From Aphrophora alni (Eukaryota; Arthropoda; Insecta; Hemiptera; Aphrophoridae): 64,000 bases of DNA. How positions within the stretch are numbered: the first letter of the stretch is position 1; each line of letters starts with the position of its first letter. The stretch is from positions 107,549,762 to 107,613,761 of the forward strand of contig OY740769.1 in assembly GCA_963513935.1 (NCBI GenBank), written 5' to 3'. The position numbers and the translations under genes were made by a program. The notes below the pieces were generated by a model that made no database searches, was not told the origin of the DNA, and worked only from the letters and a program-made list of their open reading frames with translations. Of the stretch, positions 40,405-52,507 are shown piece by piece.

Positions 40405-41548
40405 TTATGGAATTTTTAGAAGCAATTACAACTCTTTTTAGATTTTGAATGTATATTCTCACACGAAGGAAGTAATTACGCACTAACGAGCACATAATGA
40501 GGCACTGGATTGGCCCCAGACAGAAGGTCAGATATTATAGTCTCACCTTAGGGTGAGCCGAAGAGAGACGATACACTTTTGAGACGTTGACAAACCGGTA
40601 CTTAAACTAATTCTTGACCGGATAATTGAAACAGGAAAAAACTACAGTTTGTCTGGTTTCAGAGAAGATGTCGAGGACATGGAAAATGTGCATTTTTAAC
40701 TGTCCACGCTTCTTCTGGTAATTAGAGGATGACTTCCAGGTTTTTTTTGAGAACATTTAACTCCGAAGACCTTTGTTGAAGAGATATTTGCATTAGAAGT
40801 GAAATATAATGTTAGCGGAAAGTCTGATTTAGGAGGTAACGTATTTATAAAAAACTAAGAAGAACTAACCTCACTTTTTATGGTTAGGGGAAGTGGGATG
40901 AATGACAACCATCCGAAAGAAGGTCCAGCGGGATGTTTTAAGACAGCTACGAGAGAGCTATTTGGGAAACATATGATTATTTCAACGCACTACATTAAAA
41001 ACCCACAATAATAGCAAAAATTATTTCTAATAAGTTAAAAAAATTAGTGTAAATCATAGTTGTTATATATACGATGTTTTTTAAAAGAATATACATATTT
41101 AAGTGTATTTCAAACTACTAAAATTTTTGAATAGTTCCGATACCTTATAGTAAAAATTTAACGCAAGAATAATAAATTCTAAAAATATTTTGATACAACC
41201 TTCCGCATAGTTATATCTTGTTAATCACAACACAGAATCGTAAATAAAACTGTCAAAGTAATGAATAGTGTCACAAATAATTTGTAATCTGTATGTTTTT
41301 TATTTGTCATATAACATAAACTTTGATGACATGAGCATTATAATTGCTACCAACTAGTGTGAAGTAATTAGGTTTGACTTTGTCGTTTGTACCAAACTAG
41401 GTTAATTCTCTGAAAAGTTAGTTTTATAATTGCAAATATTTCAAGATTTAAATTGTAATTAGTTATCAAAGTTTAAATAAATAAACTGTGTTGCATCTCA
41501 ATAAAACTACAAAGATAGATATTATGAAGGTACATACCCGACCCTTTA
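40405..41548. other. AT-rich DNA with a less AT-rich patch, no gene seen
   Basis: About 40,480-40,960 is less AT-rich than its surroundings and contains GAGCCGAAGAGAGACG-like sequence that could be old transposon material, but every frame is broken and no family motif is visible. The remainder is simple AT-rich DNA. Confidence 0.5.
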
Positions 41549-41664
41549 CCTTTTGAAGCCCGACTTATGATAAGTATAATAAGCTCCAGTCCGGGTATTT
41601 TTCGCAAATTTGCAGACATTATTATGAAAATTCATATAAAATCTAAATATGAAGCAAACCTATC

Positions 41665-41686
41665 AATATATATATATATATATATT
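41665..41686. repeat. (TA)n microsatellite
   Basis: About eleven TA dinucleotides, inside the left half of the candidate piggyBac-like element. Confidence 0.9.
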
Positions 41687-41903
41687 TATTTTTGTTCAGA
41701 AAAAACAGGGGAATATGAAAATGGTATAAAAAGTTACATTATCTAGGCCAATTTTTTTTACTTTATTTTTATTTAAAAAAAATTTATATTAAAATTTCAA
41801 AAGTAAAGTTATAGTAAAACTATAAATTTTTTTTTATTGTAAAATCGTTACATACATTGTGTAGGAAATTTAATTCCCTACACAAAAATGTATATATAAA
41901 TAA

Positions 41904-41906
<3 letters not shown>

Positions 41907-41953
<47 letters not shown>
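41907..41953. repeat. (TA)n microsatellite
   Basis: About 23 TA dinucleotides preceded by a few AAAT units. It lies just beyond the point where the transposase fragment loses coding sense, so it may mark the internal deletion. Confidence 0.95.
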
Positions 41954-41956
<3 letters not shown>

Positions 41957-42049
41957 AAAAAATATTATAACTTATATGCAAAAATGTAAACAAACGTAAA
42001 AGTAAAAAATGCAGATTTTCACACGGTTTATTGTAGCTTTTACATTAAA

Positions 42050-42370
42050 TTAAAAAAGAACAAATATACAAGCTATATATGTTTTTGGTACATAATTTTT
42101 AGCACTCTTATATTTATTACAATTATATATTTCACTATTTACAACACTTGGGCCGGGAATTGGATTGTAATATAGGTTATAATGCGTCTTTGCATCGCCT
42201 GAAGGTCCAGGAACATTTTCCACTACACAACTTGAACACGTTACTACACTACGTACTATCTCGTCATTATCACTATCACTGTCTAAAAAATCACTAAAAT
42301 CATCACGAGATAAATACTCCGATATTTCACGTTCATGCAAATTAGACATTATAAACAGTTTGTTTACCAA
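42050..42370 (-). pseudogene. piggyBac-type transposase, N-terminal fragment
   Basis: The frame encodes 106 residues. The likelier start is the second methionine (codon 8, near 42,349), giving MSNLHEREISEYLSRDDF followed by an acidic run (DFLDSDSDNDE, residues about 27-37) and a Pro/Ser-rich linker with two PGPS motifs. A short acidic, Ser-rich disordered head of this kind is typical of piggyBac-family transposases, which cut and paste DNA at TTAA. The DDD catalytic core and the C-terminal Cys-rich zinc domain are missing: the frame ends in AT-rich sequence next to a long TA repeat. It cannot encode an active enzyme. The family call rests on the N-terminal style and the flanking repeats, not on catalytic residues. 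Confidence 0.5.
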
Positions 42371-42581
42371 GACACAACAACAAAGGAAGCTACCACAGCT
42401 ATACAGTGACAGCTGGCGAAATAACGAAAGTGAAACGAAAATTACAGTGATGCAGACTAAGAAGCACTAAAACAAAAATTACCTCTAATTTCCCTGCATT
42501 CTGCTGAACAGTTCAATACCAAATACGTCGTAGCAGTATAACCGCTAACACAAAAAATAGAAATAAAACAGCTGACGCCAG

Positions 42582-42648
42582 CTCGCATATACGCGGGCGT
42601 GGGCTGCTGGCAGGGCAGTCGTCTCCTCGCATATATGCGGGCGTGGGC
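42582..42648. repeat. Pair of 23-bp GC-rich subterminal repeats
   Basis: Two direct copies, 42,582-42,604 and 42,626-42,648, differ at one base (CATATACGCGGGCGTGGGC versus CATATATGCGGGCGTGGGC, each preceded by CTCG). The second holds the palindrome CGCATATATGCG. They sit just inside the right terminal repeat, the place where transposase-binding subterminal repeats of DNA transposons usually lie. Their GC content is far above the neighbourhood. Confidence 0.75.
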
Positions 42649-42657
42649 ATCAAGAGG

Positions 42658-44662
42658 TTTTAATAAGAACCAACACTCGTAGAAGTATAGAAGTTTACTG
42701 AGACTCACAATTGGGGACATTGAAATTCTCTTAACCGTAATTAGAGCTTGACAGGTCTTGTTACAGTGCATTTTCTTAATTTTTGTCGCAATGTGTTGGA
42801 TTAATACCATTAAATACAAAATTCAATTCTGTAAGCTTAATTTCGGTATTGTAAGTTAGATTATTAAAAATATATTGGTGACACAAGAGTTCCCATACTA
42901 AATTTAAATTCTCTAACCAAGTTTTCTTCTACTATCTTGCTTGAATATTAATGAACCTAAATCACTCTAAACTTGTAATTAATTACGAAATAATCTTATT
43001 TACTGGTTGTAACTTTAACACGACAGGGTTGTAATTGTAATAATTACTGATGATGCTTATATTAATTAGGAATGAAAAAAACAAAACGAAATATGTAACT
43101 CTAATTATTTTTGTAAGAGGTTCAATGTAATTTATAAAATAATTATCATAAAAAATACGAGAAAAAAATACTTAACCACAAAGTTTTAATCTACAAATGT
43201 GACTAGTTCTGCTGTAACAAATATTGTTATCGGAAGTAAGATGAATTATTTAGTAATTGACTAATGAATAATAGAAACGTGTAAATATGAATACTAGAAA
43301 CGACAAAACAAGAAATATATTTTCAAATTATGTTTTGGCTATGATCTAAAATGAGAAATCAAGTTTAATCAAACCGTAATTAAAAAAAAAGGAGAACAAA
43401 AATCTATGAGTTTATGTAGAAATTGGTGTGAAACAATGTTTGGTTAATTTTTGAAATTACTAAACAGCTATAATTCTAACTAAACCAAACAAATACCCAT
43501 CTTGTCAATTAATTGAGTTAAATCATACATACGCACACGCTATGCACGTTAAATTCTAGATTCACGAAGCCAAATTGGCGGAAACAATGTATCACGCTTC
43601 TAGAATCGAAAAAAAGTTAATTTTCAATTAATAATAAAATCTTTGTGTTTCTAACGCTTTGTGATTTGAAACCTGTTAGTTGCATTTGCAGGTTTAACGG
43701 ACATAATACAACACTATCGGATTGGTTTTTACTCCAAACGAACTGTTATTGAATTACTAATAGTTAATTTGAAGGTGAAGCGTAACAAAACACATGTTAA
43801 AACATGAGACTTAATTTCCTTTGACTGTTGTATTTTGGTTGTCATTGTCAATACATAACAAATTCAAACGGACGACCTTTCCAACTTAAACTAATATTAT
43901 TTGTTAATCTTTCTGAAGTTAGCATTAAAAGTGTTAGAGCTGTAGACTTGGAATTTGTCACACAAGCAAAGGTAGGCTTTCTTTAAAAAAATCATTTCCA
44001 TACGATTTGGAGTAGAGGGAGAAGAGTTTAAGGAAAACAAATTTTGGAAGTCCACATTTTTGAACAATACTACTACTAAATGAAGTTTTAAAATAATACC
44101 GAAGGATGTAACAGTGAACGGATTTAAAAACAAATTCGCTTTAAGGTGTTTTAAATTTTAAGCTGTGCAAATAAAACACGTAGTCAAAAGTCACCAGTAT
44201 TTGTTGAGGTATCAAAGGTGTTGACGCTCTTGTTCATGTCAATATTTCGTAATGAACTCATACTGATTATTTCTTATAATAAATTGGTCGAGAGAACATA
44301 ATGGCAAGATCGCTAGGGATGAACCACTAAAATATATTCTTGTGGGGTCATTTAAAAGCTTTTGAGGATAAAACATAAGTTCCAGATCTCAAAGAGATGC
44401 AAAATATGTATTAGAGGCATATTACCATTCATGTTATTGCAGAGATTTTTAAGTGGGGAAGCAGAAGTAGTTTCGAAGATGTAGAGATGCATTGAAGTAG
44501 AAGGGCGTTACTTCGACCCTTTGAAGTCCATTTTTAACATTCAGCAATGCAAAAGAAAAATTTGATTCTGGGAAAAATTATTTATTAATTAAAAATACAA
44601 TAAAATCTTGAATTTTGTTGTAAATGTTTGAACATTGTTAATGGTTGTGTCTGTCCTATATA
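42658..44662. other. AT-rich DNA, no gene seen
   Basis: All frames longer than about 60 codons here have low-complexity AT-driven composition. Near 44,440-44,530 one frame reads FKWGSRSSFEDVEMH, faintly recalling the mariner transposase W...SxxDD region, but it is too short and broken to call. Confidence 0.55.
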
Positions 44663-44947
44663 TGTGTTTCAGAACCTATGTTCCATCGTCATACTCGCTT
44701 TTGGGAGGTCGTTAAAACATTAAAACACTACAAAACTTACACAATACAAAAATGCGCGACAGATGTACACCAACGGTTCAAGAACGACTCATTCAAGTGA
44801 GAGTCGTTTTGAACCATTAGTGTACACCTGTCGCGCATTTGAGTGTTATTTGTTTATTGTATTTGTTGTGTACGTTTAGTAGTGTTTTAATGTTTTAACG
44901 ACCTCTCAGGAGCGAGTATGAAGATGGAACATACGTTCTGAAACGCG
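44663..44947. mobile_element. 285-bp foldback MITE flanked by TA
   Basis: The element is almost one long palindrome. The left arm (44,663-44,790) begins TGTGTTTCAGAAC and the right arm (44,801-44,947) ends GTTCTGAAACGCG. The arms pair through CATACTCGCT, GTTTTAATGTTTTAACGACC and GCGCGACAG-type segments down to a 10-nt loop at 44,791-44,800. The right arm carries about 20 extra bases near its middle. TA dinucleotides flank both ends (44,661-44,662 and 44,948-44,949), as expected for the TA target duplication of Tc1/mariner-type elements, although two bases of TA are weak evidence in this AT-rich DNA. There is no coding capacity. Transcribed, it would form a long hairpin. Confidence 0.8.
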
Positions 44948-44949
44948 TA

Positions 44950-47900
44950 GGATATATTATAAAATAAGTCACAAGACGGAGTAAGTATTTAATAACTTAG
45001 AAACATTTTTGTTTCTTATAAATGTTTGTATAAACCAACGGTTACAAAACAGCAGGTAGGCCTAATGTGAGTATTTAGTATTAAGATGAGTTTTTATTGA
45101 CAAGTTTATTGTATAATATTTTTAGATTTTTCAATAAATAATATTAATGCTGTACAGGTATCAGTATTATTAAATCATTTGTATTAAAAAAAAGTCAAGA
45201 TGTAATAGGTTTTTTGGAGTAGTTTTTCTGTTGTTTATTGCAATGTTAAATTGTTTGAAATAAATTGAAACTCTAGGAATAACCATGATTTAAGACGAGA
45301 TGAAATTTAGCACCACGCCAAAACAGTAAAAGCAACAAGAAATACGAAACCACAGAAAAAGAAATACGAGATGTTCTATTTTCATGTTATGCCAAATGAA
45401 CATAGAAGTTAAAGAAAACATTGTGAGAGAGAAAATTAATTAATTTCTACATATTCTTGTATTGTGATGTTACTTTATGAATGCAAAACACTTTACAAAA
45501 TGGTTGCTTCGGTTTTTATCTATGGTAGCGTATATTAAAAGCTAATATTGTTGTTTTTTTGTGTAGATACTCTTATACAAAATCTAAAGATGATTCACAA
45601 TATTGTCTATGGTTGTGAAAATAAAATAAAAATTTAAACAAAGATCCCTTCCACTTTATTAATAACATAATGTGCATATTAAAAACATTTTAGCGGATTA
45701 AATATATTATATTTGAATTGTTTAACAGGTGTAAATTAAGCAAATAAAAAAGATGTAATAACTTTAACCATTCAAAAAAAATTACATTTACATGTAATTT
45801 AACCAGATTTAAACAAGAGTTTTGAAAGGGCCCAGAAGCCTCAACTACGTTGACTTAAGGGGCAATCTATTATAGAAGAGAATAGAGTGAGGTGTTAGAA
45901 GGAACATCTGAGTCAGAGAAGTGGAGGGCTCTTTGAAATTATTTATAAAAAATTCATAATTGTAACATCTAAAGGAGGTATTTTTGCCATATCTCCAACA
46001 GTTCTACAGGGTTTAATTAAGCACAATCCAACTTACTTGTGAAGTTTAAATTTCTTGTACGATGATTCACTTTATCTCAAACTGTATTTGTCTCACAATT
46101 TTGGGAAGATAGGAGCAATTATGTTTTACATTTTTAAGGACTTCATTTGAGCAAATTTTGTTCAAAATAGTTGTCTAAACGTTTTCAGAAATCCATATGC
46201 GTAAAATACACATATATTCTGAAATATAACCATTACTATAGGCAAAATAACTATTTTTATAGGATATACAATTTATACTGATTTTTTAAAACAATGTTCT
46301 TGAACTCAGAAGATAGTAAATGAATATTTCCACAAAAAAAAACTTGAAATAAATGTGTGTTGATGTGTGTATAACATAATATTGTGATAAAGTAAAAAAC
46401 TATAATTGTTCCCCAAACATATTTAGAAAAAAATAGATTTTGATTTCCTTTGGAAATTTATTTAAAAAAAAAAATGGATATATTCATAACTATTTCAAGC
46501 AATTTTGTTTTATGGCAAATAATTTTGAAAAAAGTTTACTAGTGTAATATTTAGGTTCATGTTGACTGAATAAATGGTCAGGTAATTAAAATTAAAATTG
46601 TACCTACCAATGATGGATTAATCTTGTGTAGACTATATATTGTGTTCACTATTGGTTTGTTTGAAAATATGTTTTTACACTTACTGTTTGCTAACACAAC
46701 AAACAGTATTACCGTGATTCTATAGATTATTTTGGGATTAATTATTTACTTGTTATTTTATTGATTTTTATTACTAAAATATACTGTACTTTCAATGTCT
46801 GTTGCTCTCTCTAAATAATTATAATTTAATAATCGCCTATTTGTTATTTTTTTAGCCTGTTTCGCCAAGAGGCAAAGTTTTTGAGACTCCTTCCAATTTT
46901 TCATGTATATTTACTTTTTACTAAATTATTGAGTCCCCACGGATCTTCTCACATACCAAGCCACAAGATAGCCACATTCATAAGCTAGCCAGGAACTGGG
47001 GGTTCTAATATTCTATTATATCATTTATAATGCCATTTTTTTTCGAAATACAAGTTATCTTCCTTTTAATTTCTTTTATTAATTTAACCCTTACAATTAA
47101 ATACTGACTGCTGTTGTGTTTTTAAAATATGCATTTTCCACTAGAGCTGGATAGGACAACTTCTCGTCTTTTATACACCATAGCTATCATTAAATTTAAT
47201 AAATACTACAACAGTATATAAACAGTTTAATTGAACACGTGTTCATGTAATTTCTTTGTGTAGGCTACACAGTCAGGATTTGTAATTGACTGGGTGTTTC
47301 TGTTACGTTGATTGTTTCGTACTTATGGAATTAAAATATTTAAAAAAAGCTTTATATTAATGGGTAATATATACATTATTTTAATGAACTAAAATTGTTA
47401 CCAAATTAAAGGTTGATCAAAAAGTCACTCGACATCTGATGATTACAGTTGAGATAAAGTATTTTTATACTAGTTTCAAGCGAATTCTGCCTACTGGTAG
47501 TTTCAATCTACTAACACTTAGTTAAAATAAGAGAGAACAGATATTATTAGTGTTCTCCCGTCTCTGGTGGTCGACTATCAATCAGCCAACCTACGTTGTG
47601 GTAATAATGTTATATGTTCAAGACCTTACACTCCTCCTGAAACATGTATTTCGGTGTGTTGGAAGAATGCACACAAGTTGTTTAACAACTATTCCAGGAA
47701 CACTTTACGTAGATTAAAATACCACCTCGTAATGGATTACGGGAGTTGATACACTCATGGTCGGTATACATAGCTTCGAGTTTAGGTTTTCATGATATTA
47801 ATTACACTAAGTAGAATTTATTTATTACTCGTTATTACAAGATCATAACACAACAATTCTGTCGATAGTTGTTTACTATATTATCCTCACCGATATATCG

Positions 47901-50024
47901 GATAACCTAATTTATACTCACTATATTGAGTACGGCGTGGCAATCCCAAGGGACGTAGCTGGATCTACATGTTTTTAACGTAGTCTTGGGCTGGATCCCT
48001 CTCTTTTGACTTTCCTATAAGGTCTCTCTTAACCAAATCTTGTTATTTTTTCGATCCTGACACTATAAGGGTAGGGGTTTAGGGTTTAGGGGTCTCTTTA
48101 TTTTATAGTGTATCTTTTTGTTTGTAGAAGTACTGAGAAGGAACACTCTAAACATCAAGGAAATAAATTCTATTGTATTTGATTAATTATATTTTATTTT
48201 TTATCATTAAAGTGTATTGAATATACAGAATAAATTGACGTACCTTTAAATAATCTGTGTATTTTGTCATTCGACACAGATGATTAAATATAAAATGCAT
48301 ATATGTTATGTACGCATGGTTTAACAGCTGACTGACATAAGTCAATTAGTGACGTTGAAATGTGTGATGATATATTGCAGATATGATATACGCCTTACTT
48401 GCTTCGGTTAGTTGAACTAATGGATCACTTCGTTAATAATGAATCAATTTAAAATAAAATAATATAGTTTTAAGGTTTTATTATACACATTACAAATTGT
48501 TGCATACATTTAATCATACATTTAAGTATGAAGAGGGAAATCTGCAAGTTCAATAACATAGAGTAAATATGTGAAAATATTTTTTTTAGTTACGCTCCCG
48601 CATTTGTAAAAAAAATTCTAACCATATAGCAGATCCAAAATGTTATTGTTAAAAGAAATTAACAGGTAGTCCATACCAAAAAGGATTGAATTTGTTTCGA
48701 AAATTCAAAGAGGTTCGGAAATCTAAAACGTTGTTAGAATCATCTCCTCAAATTAACCCCTGAAACTTAATTATCTTGTTAAATTGAACTGGGTGATTAA
48801 CCACAACTTTTCACCAAAATTTTATCAAAATCGATTTGTACTTTTAGAGATAATTGACCTTCCACAACGGCGTCTATGTTTTATTTTTGTTTAATCATTC
48901 TCGAACTGAATTTTATAGGGGAGAAGACTAATATACTTTGTCACGTACCATTTTTTTAAAATAAACATTTTAACAACTGTAACCCGAACGCAAACAAAAG
49001 TGTAGTAAACCCATATGAATATTACTGTCTCAAGATAAAAATTAGCATGGACAACAAAATTAGGGCTTCTGGATAATTTTTAAATAATAAAACACGAACA
49101 CTTAATAGGTTTAAGCTTAGGTTTTTTGTAGTCAAAGTGATATTTTACAATTTATATAATTCTCAGTTTGTTTTAAAATAATACCAAATCATTACTTTAG
49201 TCATAAATTATCGTGATATAAGGGATATTATTTTCAAGACAAAATCATGTATTTGACATGTTTGAATTCACGTTTGATATTTTTCCAGTAATGAATGTTT
49301 TTATATTGTACATTAAGGTGATATTAAAATAATATTTAAGCCATCGTCAAGTCTGTGTCATACAGTGTTGCATTACGTTCCCTTAGGTAATGGAGAAAAG
49401 GGAGAAGTTTATATAAATTCAAATATAAAAGAAACTTGAGTGATTTTATTTTAATTAAAAAAAAAAGATAAATGTATTGTTTAAATCTGATTGTGAGTCA
49501 AACTCAATTTAATACTTATTAAAAATGATTATATGTTATATTTGACGAATTTACGTTGATTGATTATTCTAAGTACCCTACGGCACTACGGAGCAATGTG
49601 TGTTACTTTCCATCGATTTATTTTAGTACGGAGTTTAATAATTCAATTATGAGTTCACAAAAATAAACTTAACTGAGAGGGATAAATCGAAAACTTATAT
49701 TGGAAAGGGATAACTTGACATTCCATTTTTAGGACTACAGGAAAAAAAATAACTCTTTTAATCTGTACTACTAATCCAAAATGACGGTCTGTCAAACGGA
49801 TTTTGAATTGTATGAACCTTTCCGTCTCGTCTGTGTTCAACAGTTTTGAATTTCGTCATTCTCCGATATAAGTTGAGTAATATTCAAGACTTACATCTTG
49901 TTGTAATATGACTTGTTGTATTTACAAAATAAATATTAAAAGGCAAAAATGTAATTCCATCCTACCGTTTTTTTTTACTAATGGGACAAAATCTATACAC
50001 TATGTAGTACTTGGACAGAAAGAT
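44950..50024. other. AT-rich intergenic DNA, no gene seen
   Basis: About 5 kb without a supportable gene. Short open frames at 47,567-47,749 and 49,655-49,840 have no recognisable domain. The segment at 47,930-48,120 is less AT-rich than its surroundings and contains a telomere-like motif flanked by an inverted repeat, listed separately. Confidence 0.6.
48058..48113. repeat. Telomere-like TTTAGGG units in a small inverted repeat
   Basis: The G-rich core GGGGTTTAGGGTTTAGGGG holds two TTTAGGG units. It is bracketed by ACACTATAA on the left and TTATAGTGT on the right, a perfect 9-bp inverted repeat. Two units are too few to call an interstitial telomere. TTTAGGG is the plant-type repeat, whereas most insects use TTAGG. 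Confidence 0.5.
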
Positions 50025-51085
50025 GGTCCGACACGACTAGACCTGAAATTAGTGCTCCAAATTAAACTTCTCGCTGACTCGAACAGACCTGAAATTAGTG
50101 CTCCAAATTAAACTTCTCGCTGACTCGAACAGACCTGAAATTAGTGCTCCAAATTAAACTTCTCGCCGATCCGACCAGACCTTAAATTAGTGCTCCAAAT
50201 TAAACTCCTAGCCGACACAACCAGACCTGAAATTAGTGTTCCAAATTAAACTTCTCGCTGACTCGAACAGACCTGAAATTAGTGTTCCATATTAAACTTC
50301 TCGCTGACTCGAACAGACCTGAAATTAGTGTTCCAAATTAAACTTCTCGCTGACTCGAACAGACCTGAAATTAGTGCTCCAAATTATACTTCTCGCCCAC
50401 ACGACCAGACCTGAAAAAAGTGCTCAAAATTAAACTTCTCGCTGACTCGACTAGACCTGAAATTAATGCTCCAAATTAAACTTCTCGCCGATCCGACCAG
50501 ACCTGAAATTAGTGCTCCAAATTAAACTTCTCGCCGACACGACCAGACCTGAAATTAGTGCTCCAAATTATACTTCTCGCCCACACGACCAGACCTGAAA
50601 AAAGTGCTAAAAATTAAACTTCTCGCCGACACGACCAGACCTAAAATTAGTGCTCCAAATTAAACTTCTCGCCGACACGACCAGACCTAAAATTAGTGCT
50701 CCAAATTAAACTTCTCGCCGACACAACCAGACCTGAAATTAGTGCTCCAAATTAAACTTCTCGCCGATCCGACCAGACCTTAAATTAGTGCTCCAAATTA
50801 AACTCCTAGCCGACACAACCAGACCTGAAATTAGTGTTCCAAATTAAACTTCTCGCCGACACGACCAGACCTGAAATTAGTGCTCCAAATTAAACTTCTC
50901 GCCGACTCGACTAGACCTGAAATTAGTGCTCCAAATTAAACTTCTCGCCGATCCGACCAGACCTTAAATTAGTGCTCCAAATTAAACTTCTCGCCGACAC
51001 GACCAGACCTAAAATTAGTGCTCCAAATTAAACTTCTCGCCGACACGACCAGACCTGAAATTAGTGCTCGAAACTAAACTTCTCA
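50025..51085. repeat. 46-bp minisatellite, about 23 copies
   Basis: Units of 46 bp contain GACCTGAAATTAGTG, CTCCAAATTAAACTTCTCG and a variable CpG-bearing segment (CCGACACGACCA, CTGACTCGAACA or CCGATCCGACCA). Longer-range structure is visible. A block with CTTAAATT and CTCCTAGCC recurs at 50,161 and 50,759 (598 bp, 13 units). The CCCACACG/GAAAAAAG variant recurs at 50,396 and 50,580 (184 bp, 4 units). The short open frame that enters its left end is incidental. No relation to the 51-bp satellite is seen. Confidence 0.95.
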
Positions 51086-52058
51086 AAATCAATATTATTT
51101 TTTAGATATCAAAATAGTTTCCATTATTTTATGTATTTTTATTACTATCATTATTATTATTTTACATCTGTTTCTAACAATAATTAATTTTTGTTTTTAC
51201 AAATACTATTATTACTTTATATTTATATATGTTTAAACAAATTAATATAGAAAAGGAAAGTTTTAAAGGAAAGAGATAGCCCGAGTAAACAAAATAAACC
51301 TCAATACAGATTTACTAAATTAGCTGAATCTCTTGTTCATGTACAACAATTCCCAGACAACATCATTATGGCAAATAGTGATTCATAATGACCCTGAAAT
51401 TGTACTTTAAAATAAATAAAGTTAAATAATTTTTTTAAATTCCATGAAATAAAATGGATTCTTCAAAATATATCCACCATTGTATCCATTTTTGTCCAGA
51501 TCGTTTCCCTTACTCATAATACAAGTGAGTACATGTACAAATAGCCTTAATCTTGTTATACAATTATTATCTCTTTAGTAGTATGAACACCCTGTAGCTA
51601 CATCGGATCTCGATATTGGTTTGACACATATTACCTAACCGATGCCGTATCAAGTTAACTTCACTGCTTAGGGCATTGTTCGTATTGAACAGTTATTACA
51701 TGTCATATTTGCTTTGAAAATTTTGACAAGGTTAAAAAAGCTTTTTAATATTGCCTCGGGATTCTTTTCAATAAAATATGGTACACATTTATTTAATATT
51801 ATATAATGAAATATAATTAAAAATGGATTTCAAATCTATAATTTTAAAGATTATAACATTAATTGTTACATCTAAACGTTCTTGCATCTATGCTTTCACG
51901 TTTTAATTATTTTTATTGAGATCCGCATTTTAAACGAAAATAATTGATGGGACCAGCATATGACTTTTTAATTACACAAAATTGTAGTTGAATTCAAACT
52001 TAGTGTTTCAAAAACATAAATATTAGAAGTTTTGTATAAAAATTATTGAATGTAAACC

Positions 52059-52100
<42 letters not shown>

Positions 52101-52507
52101 TAAAAGGTTGCTATACGTTTATGATAGTTATTTATAGTCATACTAGGTGATCAATATGAAGAAAATACATTTTGTATTTATAATCTAATATTTTGACACT
52201 CAAAGGGATGAATTTTTGATTCAAATTGGGGGGGGGAATTGTGCAAATTAATATAATATATTTCTTTCACTGAAAATAAGTGGCTCAGTTATTTCTTATT
52301 CTGTACAGCGTAAATCTGAAAGGACAATTAAAATTTACTTATTTTTTAAAATTAAAAATTACTTATAAACATTAACCACTCTTACAGGTAACATGGGACC
52401 AAAGTTACATGTAAATAAGAACCGGTTTACTATGTTATTAGTTCTGATTAATATCTGTGTATTGTTTTCAATAAATATCGCGATATATAAATAGAAATAA
52501 GCTAATT
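51086..52507. other. AT-rich DNA with simple repeats, no gene seen
   Basis: The stretch contains an (A)18 run at 52,061-52,078 running into about twelve TA units to 52,102, and a G9 run at 52,228-52,236. Nothing coding is recognisable. Confidence 0.6.
52061..52102. repeat. (A)18(TA)12 simple repeat
   Basis: A pure A tract followed directly by a TA tract. This could be the decayed poly(A) end of a retroelement inserted in plus orientation, but no element is recognised upstream. Confidence 0.85.

Larger units (their letters stand above)
41549..42657 (-). mobile_element. Internally deleted piggyBac-like element (candidate)
   Basis: Imperfect terminal inverted repeats face each other: CCTTTTGAAGCCC at 41,549-41,561 on the plus strand and CCTCTTGATGCCC reading inward on the minus strand from 42,657, 11 of 13 identical. 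Between them lie the N-terminus of a piggyBac-type transposase and, at the 5' side of that frame, a pair of 23-bp GC-rich subterminal repeats. The catalytic part is absent, so the element would be non-autonomous. piggyBac elements insert at TTAA. The left flank reads TTTA and the right flank TTTTAA, so the target site is imperfect and the exact ends are uncertain. Confidence 0.45.

Noticed and set aside
42457..42819. 120-codon minus-strand open frame
   Set aside because: It crosses the subterminal repeats and the presumed right end of the piggyBac-like element, so it joins unrelated sequence and is unlikely to be real.
44420..44530. Mariner transposase relic (FKWGSRSSFEDVEMH)
   Set aside because: The resemblance to the mariner W...SxxDD region covers about 15 residues, with a stop directly after and no other motif nearby.
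49908..50111. 67-codon plus-strand frame entering the 46-bp array
   Set aside because: It is composed partly of minisatellite units and has no domain; chance frame.
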